NCBI RefSeq assembly: GCF_001282685.1
Contig: NZ_LN875035.1
Location: forward strand, 2,218,001 to 2,282,000
Length of the DNA stretch: 64,000 nt
DNA from: Niameybacter massiliensis
GTDB taxonomy: Bacteria > Bacillota > Clostridia > Lachnospirales > Cellulosilyticaceae
Direction of reading: 5' to 3'
The notes under the pieces are model-generated. The model searched no databases, had not been told where the DNA came from, and saw only the letters and a program-made list of their open reading frames with translations. Numbering within the stretch: position 1 is the first letter of the stretch; each line of letters begins with the position of its first letter. Below, in pieces: positions 53,118 through 61,580 of the stretch. A program made the translations under genes and the position numbers.

Positions 53118-54035
53118 TTAAAAAATACTTAAATCTAATACATCTGAAAGATAGGATAAAATTTCTATCCCACCTATGGAATTACCTTTATCATCAAGAG
53201 CTGGTCCATATACACCTATACCTATTTTATTCGGCACTGCTGCAAGAATACCACCGCCCACACCTGATTTCGCTGGAATACCTACATTGACTGCAAACTC
53301 ACCAGATGCATCGTAAAGACCACAAGTCGTCATAATTGCCATAACCGTTCTACAAATAGATTTAGGAATAATCTCTTTACCTGTTTTTAAGCAAATACCA
53401 TTATTACTATATAATGTACCTATTCTTGCAAGGTCTTGGCAATTCATTTCTATTGAACATTGTTTAAAATAGACTTGAATCAAACTTTCTACATCTTCTT
53501 CAATAACACCTGTACTCTTCATAAAATAAGCTAATGAGCGATTTCTATCTCCCGTTTGAACTTCTGAATGGTACACATCTTCATTAATTGAAATATGGGG
53601 ATTATCTGATACAAGCTTTGCAAAATCTAAAATTCTTTCAATCTGTTCATTTCCACCCTTGCCTAATATAAGAGAAGTTGTGGCAATAGCCCCTGCATTA
53701 ATCATAGGATTAAGAGGCTTTTGAAGATGTTTAAGCTCTAATCTCACAATTGAGTTAAAAGGATCACCAGTAGCCTCTACCCCTACTTTTCCAAATACTT
53801 TATCAAATCCATTATCCATAAGGGCTAATGTTAAGACAAGCACTTTTGATATACTTTGAATAGTAAATTTCTGTTGGTAGGAACCTACACCATATTCCTT
53901 TCCATCTAATGTTCTAATATAAACGCCTAAATCTGACGAATTAACTTTTTGTAATTCTGGTATATAACTCGCCGGATTCCCATTGTGGGTATACTTTTGT
54001 CCATGTAAAATAGCTTCTTGCAATATTTTTTCCAT
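53118..54035 (-). CDS. glsA: Glutaminase
   Basis: 305 residues, standard for GlsA/YbgJ. Beta-lactamase-like fold with catalytic S-x-x-K in QSISKVLVLTLA, NPMINAGAIATTSL, and GVGGGILAAVPNKIGIGVYGPALDD. It converts glutamine to glutamate and ammonia, and in some bacteria supports acid resistance. Single-gene unit; the ribosome site AGGAGG precedes the ATG. The 137 bases upstream are AT-rich with no convincing promoter. Confidence 0.95.
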   Translation of the reverse strand: MEKILQEAILHGQKYTHNGNPASYIPELQKVNSSDLGVYIRTLDGKEYGVGSYQQKFTIQSISKVLVLTLALMDNGFDKVFGKVGVEATGDPFNSIVRLELKHLQKPLNPMINAGAIATTSLILGKGGNEQIERILDFAKLVSDNPHISINEDVYHSEVQTGDRNRSLAYFMKSTGVIEEDVESLIQVYFKQCSIEMNCQDLARIGTLYSNNGICLKTGKEIIPKSICRTVMAIMTTCGLYDASGEFAVNVGIPAKSGVGGGILAAVPNKIGIGVYGPALDDKGNSIGGIEILSYLSDVLDLSIF

Positions 54036-54172
54036 GTTTCCTCCTAGATGTCCGTTAAAATATATTATTTTTAATCTTCCCTGTATCTTATATTCTAAAC
54101 TTATTTAATTCATCTTCTTCTCCAATTTATCAGTTCTTCATAAGACTTGATTTTTTAATCTTTTATCTTTCT

Positions 54173-54790
54173 TCAATCAAATAAAGTTTCAAAATGACAA
54201 TTTAGATGAGCTTTAAAGCACATTTCCACCTGCTCTTTTGTATTACGGGTTATAGATAAATCAGGCAAATGGTTCTGTTCAAAAAATCTACTTTCTTCTG
54301 TTTCAATATTTCTTTCAAACTTACCATTTACAAATTCACACAATACAAATATGGTATAAATACTTTGCATGGAAATAGGCTTATTATAGCGATTTCGATC
54401 TAATATGGCAATGATTTTTTTCGGGATAATACTAACCCCTGCTTCCTCTTTTGCTTCTTTTATTATATTTTCAGATACAGATAGGTTAACATCTGCCCAT
54501 CCACCAGGCATACTCCATAAACCATCCTGACTTTCTTTAACAAGTAAAATCCGATTGTCTTTGATGATCGCCCCTCGTACATCCACTTTAGGCGTTAAAT
54601 AGCCTGTTTCTTGTGCGAGTAATTCTTCTACTTTTCTAACACCTATCTGGGTATACTCACTTATAATTTCAGCAGCTAGTTTTTCTAACTGATTAAATCT
54701 ATCCAAATCATACTTATCTTTTGAATAGGTAAGTCCCGCTCTTGCAATAGATTGTATTTCTCTAGCCCATATTAACCATTTAGGTTCCAT
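54173..54790 (-). CDS. Nudix hydrolase with Nudix_N2-type N-terminus
   Basis: 205 residues from the ATG at 54790, after GGAGGTATC. The N-terminal about 60 residues (EPKWLIWAREIQSIARAGLTYSK) are the helical part found in ADP-ribose/nucleoside-diphosphate-linked Nudix enzymes. The Nudix box is GGWADVNLSVSENIIKEAKEEAGV: the KEAKEE metal core is intact, while the first Glu of the consensus is Leu. It should hydrolyse a nucleoside diphosphate compound; the substrate is not determined. Confidence 0.87.
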   Translation of the reverse strand: MEPKWLIWAREIQSIARAGLTYSKDKYDLDRFNQLEKLAAEIISEYTQIGVRKVEELLAQETGYLTPKVDVRGAIIKDNRILLVKESQDGLWSMPGGWADVNLSVSENIIKEAKEEAGVSIIPKKIIAILDRNRYNKPISMQSIYTIFVLCEFVNGKFERNIETEESRFFEQNHLPDLSITRNTKEQVEMCFKAHLNCHFETLFD

Positions 54791-54851
54791 CAGATACCTC
54801 CAATAATGATTATCATGTTCTATTTTATGCATCCTTTTTTCATTTAATAAG

Positions 54852-54888
54852 AAAAAGCACCTTATCCTACAAGATAAAATGCTTTTTT
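54852..54888 (-). terminator. Intrinsic terminator of the GNAT gene at 54894
   Basis: Minus strand: AAAAAGCATTTTATC pairs with GATAAGGTGCTTTTT (15 pairs, two G-U), followed by CTTATTAA. The T-run is in the stem arm itself. Confidence 0.75.
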
Positions 54889-54893
54889 TATCA

Positions 54894-55445
54894 TTATAAT
54901 TGTTTTACAAGAACGTATCTTCTAAGCCCGCCATATTTAAGCTTATCAACCTTAATTTCATAACCTAGTTTCAAGAAATTGTTCACACTAAACGTATTGT
55001 CAGGTGATGCTGTTGCACATATAATAGGTGTACCTTGCTCTTTCGCCACTTCTTCTAGCAATTCACACATAATATATTGAAGTTTATTCCCTCTATAATC
55101 TGCTTGAACAAGTACTGTATCTACTTGTCCAACTTTCAATAAATCATCTCCTTCTAATCCTAAATCATAGCCATAGTTATGCAAATCATAACCTCTCTTA
55201 AGGTAAATAGCTACTGCTACTAGTTCATCTTCTGGTGTCATATAACCTAAGTGTATGCCACCCATTGTCATATTACGCTCTATTTCCTCTCTATCAGATG
55301 GAACATAAAGATGTTTATCTTCTAGCATCTCTAGTACCTCATTTTGTAAAGCCAAAATTTTATCTATATCATCAAGTACTAAAGTTTTCAAAGTAAGCTC
55401 TACTGCTACTCCGTCTTTTCTTATCGCTTTTAGTGTTCTATTCAT
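54894..55445 (-). CDS. GNAT acetyltransferase
   Basis: 183 residues. GNAT fold: VAIYLKRG, VDTVLVQADYRGNKLQYIMCELLEEVAKE (CoA loop region), and IICATASPDNTFSVNNFLKLGYEI. Probably N-acetyltransferase of unknown substrate. Single gene with its own terminator; transcribed away from the Cys-rich gene. Confidence 0.85.
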   Translation of the reverse strand: MNRTLKAIRKDGVAVELTLKTLVLDDIDKILALQNEVLEMLEDKHLYVPSDREEIERNMTMGGIHLGYMTPEDELVAVAIYLKRGYDLHNYGYDLGLEGDDLLKVGQVDTVLVQADYRGNKLQYIMCELLEEVAKEQGTPIICATASPDNTFSVNNFLKLGYEIKVDKLKYGGLRRYVLVKQL

Positions 55446-55545
55446 CCTATTTCTCTCCTGTTTCTTTTCTTATCACTTATTATAGAGGGTAGTTAACAAA
55501 AATAGCAAATATAAAATAAAGTACATGTAATTTCTCAACCTTGTC

Positions 55546-55572
55546 ACACTTTTCCCAGCTCAACATAATATA
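55546..55572 (+). promoter_or_regulatory. Candidate SigK-type promoter of the Cys-rich gene
   Basis: AC (55546-55547), 16 bases, then CATAATATA (55564-55572), matching the sporulation sigma K pattern AC-N16-CATANNNTA. A TATAAT at 55576-55581 has no matching -35. In AT-rich DNA this match could be chance, so it is a lead, not proof. Confidence 0.45.
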
Positions 55573-55604
55573 GAATTATAATAATCTTTTAAGGAGGTTT
55601 TACT

Positions 55605-55889
55605 ATGGCATGTAACTGCTGTAATAACTGCCGTCATCACTGTTGTCATCATTGTCCTTCTCGACCAACTACTCCTTCTTGTGCAACATTAGCTAAAGAC
55701 GTAACCAAACTTATTAACAAAATTAATACTAAAGTTGATGAATTAGAGGATGCCTTTGATGCACTTGAAGACAATGGTTGCATTAAATCTGCCAATACAG
55801 GCTGCAATGGTTGTGGTTGTAATCACTGTGGTTGCAATAATTGTGGATGCAATAGAAATTCTGACTTTCATTACGGTATCTGTAGATAA
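55605..55889 (+). CDS. Cysteine/histidine-rich small protein
   Basis: 94 residues with 17 Cys and 6 His. Three parts: an N-terminal cluster (CNCCNNC, HHCC, HHC; residues 3-17), a middle amphipathic helix (27-57, AKDVTKLINKINTKVDELE), and a C-terminal run of GC-N-x-C units (67-82) ending in ICR. No signal peptide. Such design fits a metal-binding or disulphide-linked coat/exosporium protein; the SigK-like promoter supports the latter. I recognise no family. Strong ribosome site AAGGAGG and its own terminator show that it is a real gene. Confidence 0.8.
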   Translation: MACNCCNNCRHHCCHHCPSRPTTPSCATLAKDVTKLINKINTKVDELEDAFDALEDNGCIKSANTGCNGCGCNHCGCNNCGCNRNSDFHYGICR

Positions 55890-55906
55890 TTAATTAGTAG
55901 AATATA

Positions 55907-55947
55907 AAAAAGCTCCTTAGTAACATCTACCTACTAAGGAGCTTTAT
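55907..55947 (+). terminator. Intrinsic terminator after the Cys-rich gene
   Basis: AAAGCTCCTTAGTA pairs with TACTAAGGAGCTTT (14 pairs, 9-base loop), flanked by A5 and TTTATAT. Confidence 0.85.
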
Positions 55948-56033
55948 ATATCCATGTACAAAAGCTTACTCTACCTTGGTTTATTTAATAAAACCTCTAA
56001 AATACCTATTTCATTCATTTACACCCTATAACA

Positions 56034-57365
56034 CTACCCTACTACAGAGTTATCTAATAATACTACATCCTTCTTTCTATAAATATTTAAGAATAATCCC
56101 ATTAAAACAAAGTTCATAACCATACCTGTTCCTCCATAGGAAACAAATGGAAGTGATATACCAATAAGTGGTAAGTATCCTAAGTTCATCCCTATATTAT
56201 AAAAGAACTGTATCGTAAATAAGCTTACTATCCCTATACAAAGTAACTTGCCATAACTATCTTGTATTTTCCATGCTACCTTGTACATACGAATAATCAT
56301 CATTGCAACCATAATAATGAGTATAGCTGCTATAAACCAGCCAAAGCACCCAATAATAACAGTAAGCATATAATCACCAAAAGGATCTGGGACATTAGCT
56401 GATACAACTTGGAATCCACTATCTCCTAATAAACTTGCCTGTTCTCTTACATTTTTAAGTTGCATAGGAATGTAACCCATACCTACAGGATCTTGTTCTG
56501 GACTCAAAAATACATCTATGCGCGCTTTTCTATAAGGTGCTTGCAAGTACCAAAAAGCTCCGAATATACCAACGCCTCCTGTTAGGCTATATAAAATTGT
56601 TAGAAATTGCTTTCTATTCCCATCAAAATCTTTACTTAAGATATGACTTGTTACTATAAGTAAAAAGATTATACCTAAAAGAAAAGCTGATCTAAACTGT
56701 TCATCCATGATCAATATAATAGGAAGAATACCTACTATACCTAATACAAAATAATCTTTTGACCTTTCTTTTGCAAAACATTTTATAAGTCCTATATAGC
56801 CAACGATCAGTGTAGGTACAACCATAGTATAAACACCTATGGAAAGGCTCCCTATTCTAATCCAACTTCTACTACCATTTACATCTATTCCAAAGAACTT
56901 ATTATAAACCAATAGTAAAAGTGCTATGCCATAAATCCATACTGACCACTTTTTTAAATATCTATAATCAAAGAAGTATGCACTTATAAAACCTAAAATA
57001 CCCAATCCAATAAATACAACTTGCCTACCAAAGTAGTAAGCTATCTCACCTTGTGTTGTCTGTATGTTCCAATATACAAAAGCACCAACACCTATTGTGA
57101 CAATACCAATAAGAAGTGCAAGTACAGACCATTCCATATGATATGCATGTGCTTTATTTAAATCCTTGCCTACTTCAGCGGCACACCCCATTTGTTCTAC
57201 TGCTTTTTTGTATGCAAGTGTTTCATCCATTCCTTCTTCTATGTAGGATTCTTTGATACATTCAATATGATCTATCAATTCTTCTTCAAGGGCACTATGA
57301 ATTTTTTTACATTTTACTTTACTTAAAACATTCTTTAGATAGTTAGCAACTGCCAAGTTCACCAT
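56034..57365 (-). CDS. SEDS-family (FtsW/RodA/SpoVE) protein with N-terminal HAAS domain
   Basis: 443 residues from the ATG at 57365, which follows AGGAGGAGG; this overlaps the padR end by 23 bases. Residues 1 to about 75 form a HAAS/permease-prefix domain (ALEEELIDHIECIKESYIEEG, then VEQMGCAAEVGKDLNKAH). About ten membrane segments follow with SEDS blocks: DVNGSRSWIRIG, GDYMLTVIIGCFGW (Asp of the proposed glycosyltransferase site) and ISLPFVSYGGTGM. SEDS proteins polymerise peptidoglycan with a partner penicillin-binding protein, which is not next to it. It is paired with PadR. Confidence 0.85.
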   Translation of the reverse strand: MVNLAVANYLKNVLSKVKCKKIHSALEEELIDHIECIKESYIEEGMDETLAYKKAVEQMGCAAEVGKDLNKAHAYHMEWSVLALLIGIVTIGVGAFVYWNIQTTQGEIAYYFGRQVVFIGLGILGFISAYFFDYRYLKKWSVWIYGIALLLLVYNKFFGIDVNGSRSWIRIGSLSIGVYTMVVPTLIVGYIGLIKCFAKERSKDYFVLGIVGILPIILIMDEQFRSAFLLGIIFLLIVTSHILSKDFDGNRKQFLTILYSLTGGVGIFGAFWYLQAPYRKARIDVFLSPEQDPVGMGYIPMQLKNVREQASLLGDSGFQVVSANVPDPFGDYMLTVIIGCFGWFIAAILIIMVAMMIIRMYKVAWKIQDSYGKLLCIGIVSLFTIQFFYNIGMNLGYLPLIGISLPFVSYGGTGMVMNFVLMGLFLNIYRKKDVVLLDNSVVG

Positions 57366-57696
57366 ATGCACCTCCTCCTATAATACCTGCAACACCTTTT
57401 GAATAGGCAAGCCATTCTGTCTTCTTATCTACTAAAAGTTTCTTTCCATTTTTAGTAATACGATAGTATTTACGTTTTCTACTTTTTTCTGTTTCCTCCC
57501 AATAAGCCTCAATCATCCTCTCAGCTTCTAAATTGTGAAGAATAGGATACAAAGTCCCTTCTTTTAAAGTAAAAAGAGACTGAGAGCGGTTTTCAAGTTC
57601 CTTTACCATTTGATACCCATATTTATCTCCTTCATCCAATAATTGTAAAATCAATAATGTTGTCGTTCCTTTTAATAACTCTTTATTAATTGCCAA
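57343..57696 (-). CDS. PadR-family transcriptional regulator
   Basis: 117 residues from a TTG at 57696, which has GGGAG eight bases before it and gives the usual NKELLKGTTTLLILQLL start; an ATG at 57714 and a longer GTG form are also open but have short or absent sites. Winged helix: GDKYGYQMVKELENRS, FTLKEGTLYPILHNLEAERMI, and YYRITKNGKKLL. PadR proteins repress their own operon and respond to stress or antibiotics. The partner gene here is the HAAS-SEDS protein. Confidence 0.88.
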   Translation of the reverse strand: MAINKELLKGTTTLLILQLLDEGDKYGYQMVKELENRSQSLFTLKEGTLYPILHNLEAERMIEAYWEETEKSRKRKYYRITKNGKKLLVDKKTEWLAYSKGVAGIIGGGAYGELGSC

Positions 57697-57722
57697 GTTT
57701 CTATCTCCCTTCATATACCTCG

Positions 57723-57747
57723 TAAATCTATGCACTTTAAATCTATG
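57723..57747 (-). repeat. Direct repeat before padR, possible operator
   Basis: Two copies of CATAGATTTA on the minus strand (57723-57732 and 57738-57747), 15 bases apart, directly after the padR -10 box. Confidence 0.5.
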
Positions 57748-57750
57748 TAT

Positions 57751-57779
57751 ATTCTATAAAACTATTTTCTTTACGTCAA
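57751..57779 (-). promoter_or_regulatory. Promoter of padR and the SEDS gene
   Basis: Minus strand TTGACG (57774-57779), 17-base spacer, TAGAAT (57751-57756). Confidence 0.75.
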
Positions 57780-57812
57780 TATCATTTTTCTATCCTTTAA
57801 AACTTCCTATAT

Positions 57813-57840
57813 TTGTCTTATTTTCATTTCATGGTATAAT
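57813..57840 (+). promoter_or_regulatory. Promoter of the plsC-like gene
   Basis: TTGTCT (57813-57818), 16-base spacer, TATAAT (57835-57840). Divergent from the padR promoter. Confidence 0.75.
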
Positions 57841-57889
57841 AAAATTAAAAATTATACATGCTATGCATCATATGCAAACGGAGGTTTAT

Positions 57890-58633
57890 ATGTTTAGAAC
57901 AATTTATTGGTATGGCTATTTTGCCATCAGCCTTCTCTTCACTTTACCTGCTCTTAGAAAAGCAAAAAAATTAGTTGCAAGCGGAGATACGGAGAATGCT
58001 GAAGCTTATATCAACCAAATCACAATGAAATGGGCAATGGCACAAGTAAAAAATAGTGGCGCTAATGTTCAAGTTCATGGACTTGATAATATTCCAAAAG
58101 ATCAAGCTGTTGTCTTTATTAGCAATCACCAAAGCAACTTTGATACAGCTCTTTTTATGAGTTTTATTGACAAACCAAAAGGTTATATTGCCAAAGTTGA
58201 AACAGATAAAATTTATATTGTACGTGACTGGATGCGTCTCATTCACTGTGTCTTTATGGATCGTTCTACACTAAAAGGTGCTGCTTCTGCTATTGTAGAA
58301 GGAGTTAAACTCATTAAAGAAGGCCATTCTCTTGTTATCTTCCCTGAAGGTACACGTAGTAAAGGCGGCCCACTTGGTGAATTCAAATCAGGAAGTTTTA
58401 AACTTGCAACAAAACCAAAAGCACTTATTGTTCCCGTTACAATGGATGGAACTTATAAACTTATGGAAGCTCAAGGTGGCAAAATCAAACCTGCAACAGT
58501 AAATATGTATATTCACCCACCTGTTGAGACTGCTAACCTAACTAAAGAAGAACAAGCAGAACTTCCAGAACGTATCAAAGCAATCATTGCTTCTAAACTC
58601 CCAAACAATGGACAAGGTGAACTTAACGCATAA
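57890..58633 (+). CDS. plsC: 1-acyl-sn-glycerol-3-phosphate acyltransferase (PlsC-like)
   Basis: 247 residues from the ATG at 57890, after ACGGAGG. One N-terminal membrane segment, then acyltransferase motifs NHQSNFD (H-x4-D) and FPEGTRSKGG, and KLATKPKALIVPVTM. It adds the second acyl chain to make phosphatidic acid. Single gene with its own promoter and a strong two-way terminator. Confidence 0.92.
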   Translation: MFRTIYWYGYFAISLLFTLPALRKAKKLVASGDTENAEAYINQITMKWAMAQVKNSGANVQVHGLDNIPKDQAVVFISNHQSNFDTALFMSFIDKPKGYIAKVETDKIYIVRDWMRLIHCVFMDRSTLKGAASAIVEGVKLIKEGHSLVIFPEGTRSKGGPLGEFKSGSFKLATKPKALIVPVTMDGTYKLMEAQGGKIKPATVNMYIHPPVETANLTKEEQAELPERIKAIIASKLPNNGQGELNA

Positions 58634-58645
58634 GTTCCTTATAAT

Positions 58646-58696
58646 AAAAATCCCCTCTCACGTAGGTTTTATTAACCTATGTGAGAGGGGATTTTT
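58646..58696. terminator. Bidirectional terminator between convergent genes
   Basis: A 23-base stem (AAAAATCCCCTCTCACGTAG... with the matching right arm, one mismatch or G-U) and a 5-base loop, with A- and T-runs at both ends. It is among the strongest hairpins in the window. Confidence 0.93.
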
Positions 58697-58709
58697 TAAC
58701 ATCTAAAAT

Positions 58710-60428
58710 TTAACTTACAAGACCTTCAAATTGTGCTTCGTATAAAGTCTTATATAAACCTTCTTTTTCAAGAAGTTTATCATGACTACCTATTTCTTCA
58801 ATACCTTCCTTACCTAATACAACAATCTCATCTGCATTACGAATTGTAGATAGTCTATGAGCAACTACGATTGTTGTACGATTTTTACATACTTCATCGA
58901 TTGCTTGTTTAATCATAAACTCTGTTGCATTATCAAGTGCTGAGGTTGCTTCATCCAAAATAAGGATGGATGGATCTTTAAGAAATACTCTTGCAATAGA
59001 AAGACGTTGTTTTTGTCCACCAGACAGTTTTACACCACGCTCTCCTATGTAAGTATCATAACCATTTGGTAGCCCACTTACAAATTCATGAATGTAAGCT
59101 TTCTTAGCTGCTTCTACTACTTCTTCATCTGTTGCATTTGGATTACCATAAAGAATATTTTCTTTGATTGTTCCTGTAAAGAGGAATACTTCCTGAGATA
59201 CAATTCCAATATGACTTCTAAGACTCTCTAATTGAAGATCATAGATACTTGTACCATCAATAAAGATATCTCCCCCATCAATTTCATAAAATCTTGGAAT
59301 CAAGTTACAGAAGGTTGTCTTACCACCACCAGATGGACCTACTAAAGCTACCATCTTTCCTTTTGGAATAATCAAATCCATTTGATTCAAGATATATTCA
59401 TCTTCATATTTGAAGCTTACATTTTTAAAGCAAATTTCACCTTCTACTTTTTCAAGCGTTTTAGCATCTTGTTTATCTGTTTCTTCTAACTCATCCATTA
59501 ACTCTGTAAAACGTTTATAACCTGTCATACCACTTTGGTACTGTTCCATAAAGTTTACAAGTTTCTTAATGGGTTGGGTAAACATCTTAATATAGAGAAG
59601 GTAAGCCATAAAATCACCAAATGTGATAATCCCTTTAATTGTAAAAAGCCCACCTGCTATCATACATACGTAATCTAGCATATCAATACAAAGTGTAGAA
59701 CCTGAAAAATACTCAGCCATCACTTTATAAGCTTTTTCTCTAGCATTTTTGAAGTCATTATTACCTGCTTGGAATTTTTCTACTTCTTTGTCCTTGCTAC
59801 AGAAACTTTTTGAAACACGCATGCCTGCAATGCTATTTTCTAAAATTGCATTAACCTTACCTGTTTCTACACGGCTTGCAGTAAAAGCTTTACTCATTTT
59901 GTCACGTTTTTTCCAAGTAAACCAGAAAATAAGTGGAATAAAAGCAAAGATAATCAATGTAAGCGGTACATTAATATTCACTAACACAAGGAAAGAACCA
60001 ATAATCATAACACCAGAAATAAATAAATCTTCTGGGCCATGGTGCGCAAGTTCTGAAATATCCATCAAATCATTAATAATACGAGACATTACATCTCCCG
60101 TCTTCGTACGATCAAAAAAGCTACAAGGTAACTTTTGTAGATGCAAGAAAATGTCTCTACGCATATCTGCTTGCATGCGCACCCCTACTACGTGTCCCCA
60201 ATATTGCATAAAATAGCTACATACATATTTAATCGCAAAGATTACGAGAAGGGTTACCGCGAAGACACCTATCATTCTCATCTCTTGATTCGGTATACTT
60301 TCATTAATCAGTTCTCTTGTCATCATCGGATAAACAAGATCACACATTGCAAAAATAAAGGCTACAAATAAATCTAAGAAGAATAATTTCTTGTAAGGTT
60401 TATAGTAGCTCATGAACTTTTTGAACAT
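58710..60428 (-). CDS. ABC exporter, fused membrane and ATPase domains
   Basis: 572 residues from the ATG at 60428, after AAAGGGTGATG; a longer in-frame start at 60482 is not supported. Six-helix type I exporter membrane domain (about 15-310) and ATPase with Walker A GPSGGGKTT, signature LSGGQKQR, Walker B SILILDEATSAL and H-loop VAHRLST. MsbA/LmrA-like half-transporter that works as a homodimer; lipid, peptide or drug substrate is unknown. An AACATATGTT palindrome (60478-60487) lies in its promoter region. Confidence 0.92.
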   Translation of the reverse strand: MFKKFMSYYKPYKKLFFLDLFVAFIFAMCDLVYPMMTRELINESIPNQEMRMIGVFAVTLLVIFAIKYVCSYFMQYWGHVVGVRMQADMRRDIFLHLQKLPCSFFDRTKTGDVMSRIINDLMDISELAHHGPEDLFISGVMIIGSFLVLVNINVPLTLIIFAFIPLIFWFTWKKRDKMSKAFTASRVETGKVNAILENSIAGMRVSKSFCSKDKEVEKFQAGNNDFKNAREKAYKVMAEYFSGSTLCIDMLDYVCMIAGGLFTIKGIITFGDFMAYLLYIKMFTQPIKKLVNFMEQYQSGMTGYKRFTELMDELEETDKQDAKTLEKVEGEICFKNVSFKYEDEYILNQMDLIIPKGKMVALVGPSGGGKTTFCNLIPRFYEIDGGDIFIDGTSIYDLQLESLRSHIGIVSQEVFLFTGTIKENILYGNPNATDEEVVEAAKKAYIHEFVSGLPNGYDTYIGERGVKLSGGQKQRLSIARVFLKDPSILILDEATSALDNATEFMIKQAIDEVCKNRTTIVVAHRLSTIRNADEIVVLGKEGIEEIGSHDKLLEKEGLYKTLYEAQFEGLVS

Positions 60429-60614
60429 ATCATCACCCTTTCTAGTCAAAAATTCATTCTGTTTTATTGTATCACAGAACATATGTTTCGCCCATATAAA
60501 AAAACTTATAAAACTTTTAAAAACCTGGAACCTCTTTTTGTTTATTTACGTCTAAGTTTTATGTATAATTAATAATGCTAATTATTTACTATCAACCTAA
60601 AGGAGGCTCTTCCT

Positions 60615-61511
60615 ATGAGCAAAAAATTATTAATGTTATTAACAGCAATGGGAACATTAAGTGTAACGCTTATTGCTGCACCAATCGTAAAAGATGTTAC
60701 AGCTAAACTTGATCCAACTATTACTTTCAACTTAAATGGTGAACAAGTAATGAAAGACAGCAATGCACTTATGTATAATGATACACTTTATTTACCAGTA
60801 CGTGCCATTGGTACAGAATTAGGTGCTGAAATTAACTACAAAGATAAAGTCGTTTATATCGATACTGAAGAAACTACTATGAATGAAGCACGTACAAAAG
60901 GTAGCGAATCAGTTGAAGCTACAGAAACTACACCAGCTCTTGAAGCAGTACGAATTGAATCCGCTACACTTAAAGATATCGATGCAGATGGTACACAACT
61001 CACTATCCTACCAGCAGGCAAAGAAGATATAGCTGCTAATATGATTATCCTTAACTTAAGTGAAGAAACAACAATTACTGTAGATGGTAAAGAAGCTACA
61101 CTTGCAGACCTTTCTCTTGGTATGGAACTTAGCGTAAGTCACTCACAAATGATGACACGTTCTCTTCCACCACAAACACCAGCCTTCACAGTTGAAGCTA
61201 AAACAACTACTGAAGGTGAAACACTTCCTGAATCTATTACTTTAGAAGATGTTCAAGTTGTAGAAGTAAACAAAACAAATTTTGGTTACCAAGTAACTGT
61301 AGGAAAAAATGAAAATCCAGAGAATCCTGAAAACCAAACTATCTTAAATGTAAATGATGATACACTTATTCATCATGAAAAAAATAAAATGATTTATAAA
61401 GCTGAAGACCTTGAAAAGGGTATGAAAGTGACTGTAAAACATTCACCAATTATGACATTATCTCTTCCAGGTCAAACAACTGCATTCGAAATTACAATCT
61501 TAGCACAATAA
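60615..61511 (+). CDS. Secreted stalk-domain (copper amine oxidase N-terminal-like) protein
   Basis: 298 residues. Signal peptide (MSKKLLMLLTAMGTLSVTLI, cleavage near AAPIV or VTA), then a stalk domain at about 35-85 (ITFNLNGEQVMKDSNALMYN and LYLPVRAIGTELGAEINY), then two beta-rich repeats of about 90 residues each ending in S-x-SLPxQTxAF (SLPPQTPAFTV, SLPGQTTAFEI). Stalk domains sit on many Clostridia surface proteins. No membrane anchor is seen, so it is probably secreted or wall-bound. Ribosome site AAGGAGG. Confidence 0.85.
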   Translation: MSKKLLMLLTAMGTLSVTLIAAPIVKDVTAKLDPTITFNLNGEQVMKDSNALMYNDTLYLPVRAIGTELGAEINYKDKVVYIDTEETTMNEARTKGSESVEATETTPALEAVRIESATLKDIDADGTQLTILPAGKEDIAANMIILNLSEETTITVDGKEATLADLSLGMELSVSHSQMMTRSLPPQTPAFTVEAKTTTEGETLPESITLEDVQVVEVNKTNFGYQVTVGKNENPENPENQTILNVNDDTLIHHEKNKMIYKAEDLEKGMKVTVKHSPIMTLSLPGQTTAFEITILAQ

Positions 61512-61564
61512 TAAAGTAAAAGTGGATCGACTAGATATCTAGTCGATCCACTTTTTTACTTTAT
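61511..61564. terminator. Bidirectional terminator between convergent genes
   Basis: A perfect palindrome of 19 pairs (61518-61536 with 61537-61555, almost no loop) with A- and T-runs at the ends. Confidence 0.9.
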
Positions 61565-61580
61565 ATTTTATTTTTATAAT

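Noticed and set aside
59749-60216. Plus-strand 155-codon frame opposite the ABC exporter
   Set aside because: Shadow of the membrane domain; no ribosome site.
13677-61555. Shared GGATCGA/TCGATCC core in the terminators at 13677 and 61518 as a repeat family
   Set aside because: Only a few bases are shared and the other terminators differ, so chance is the simpler view.
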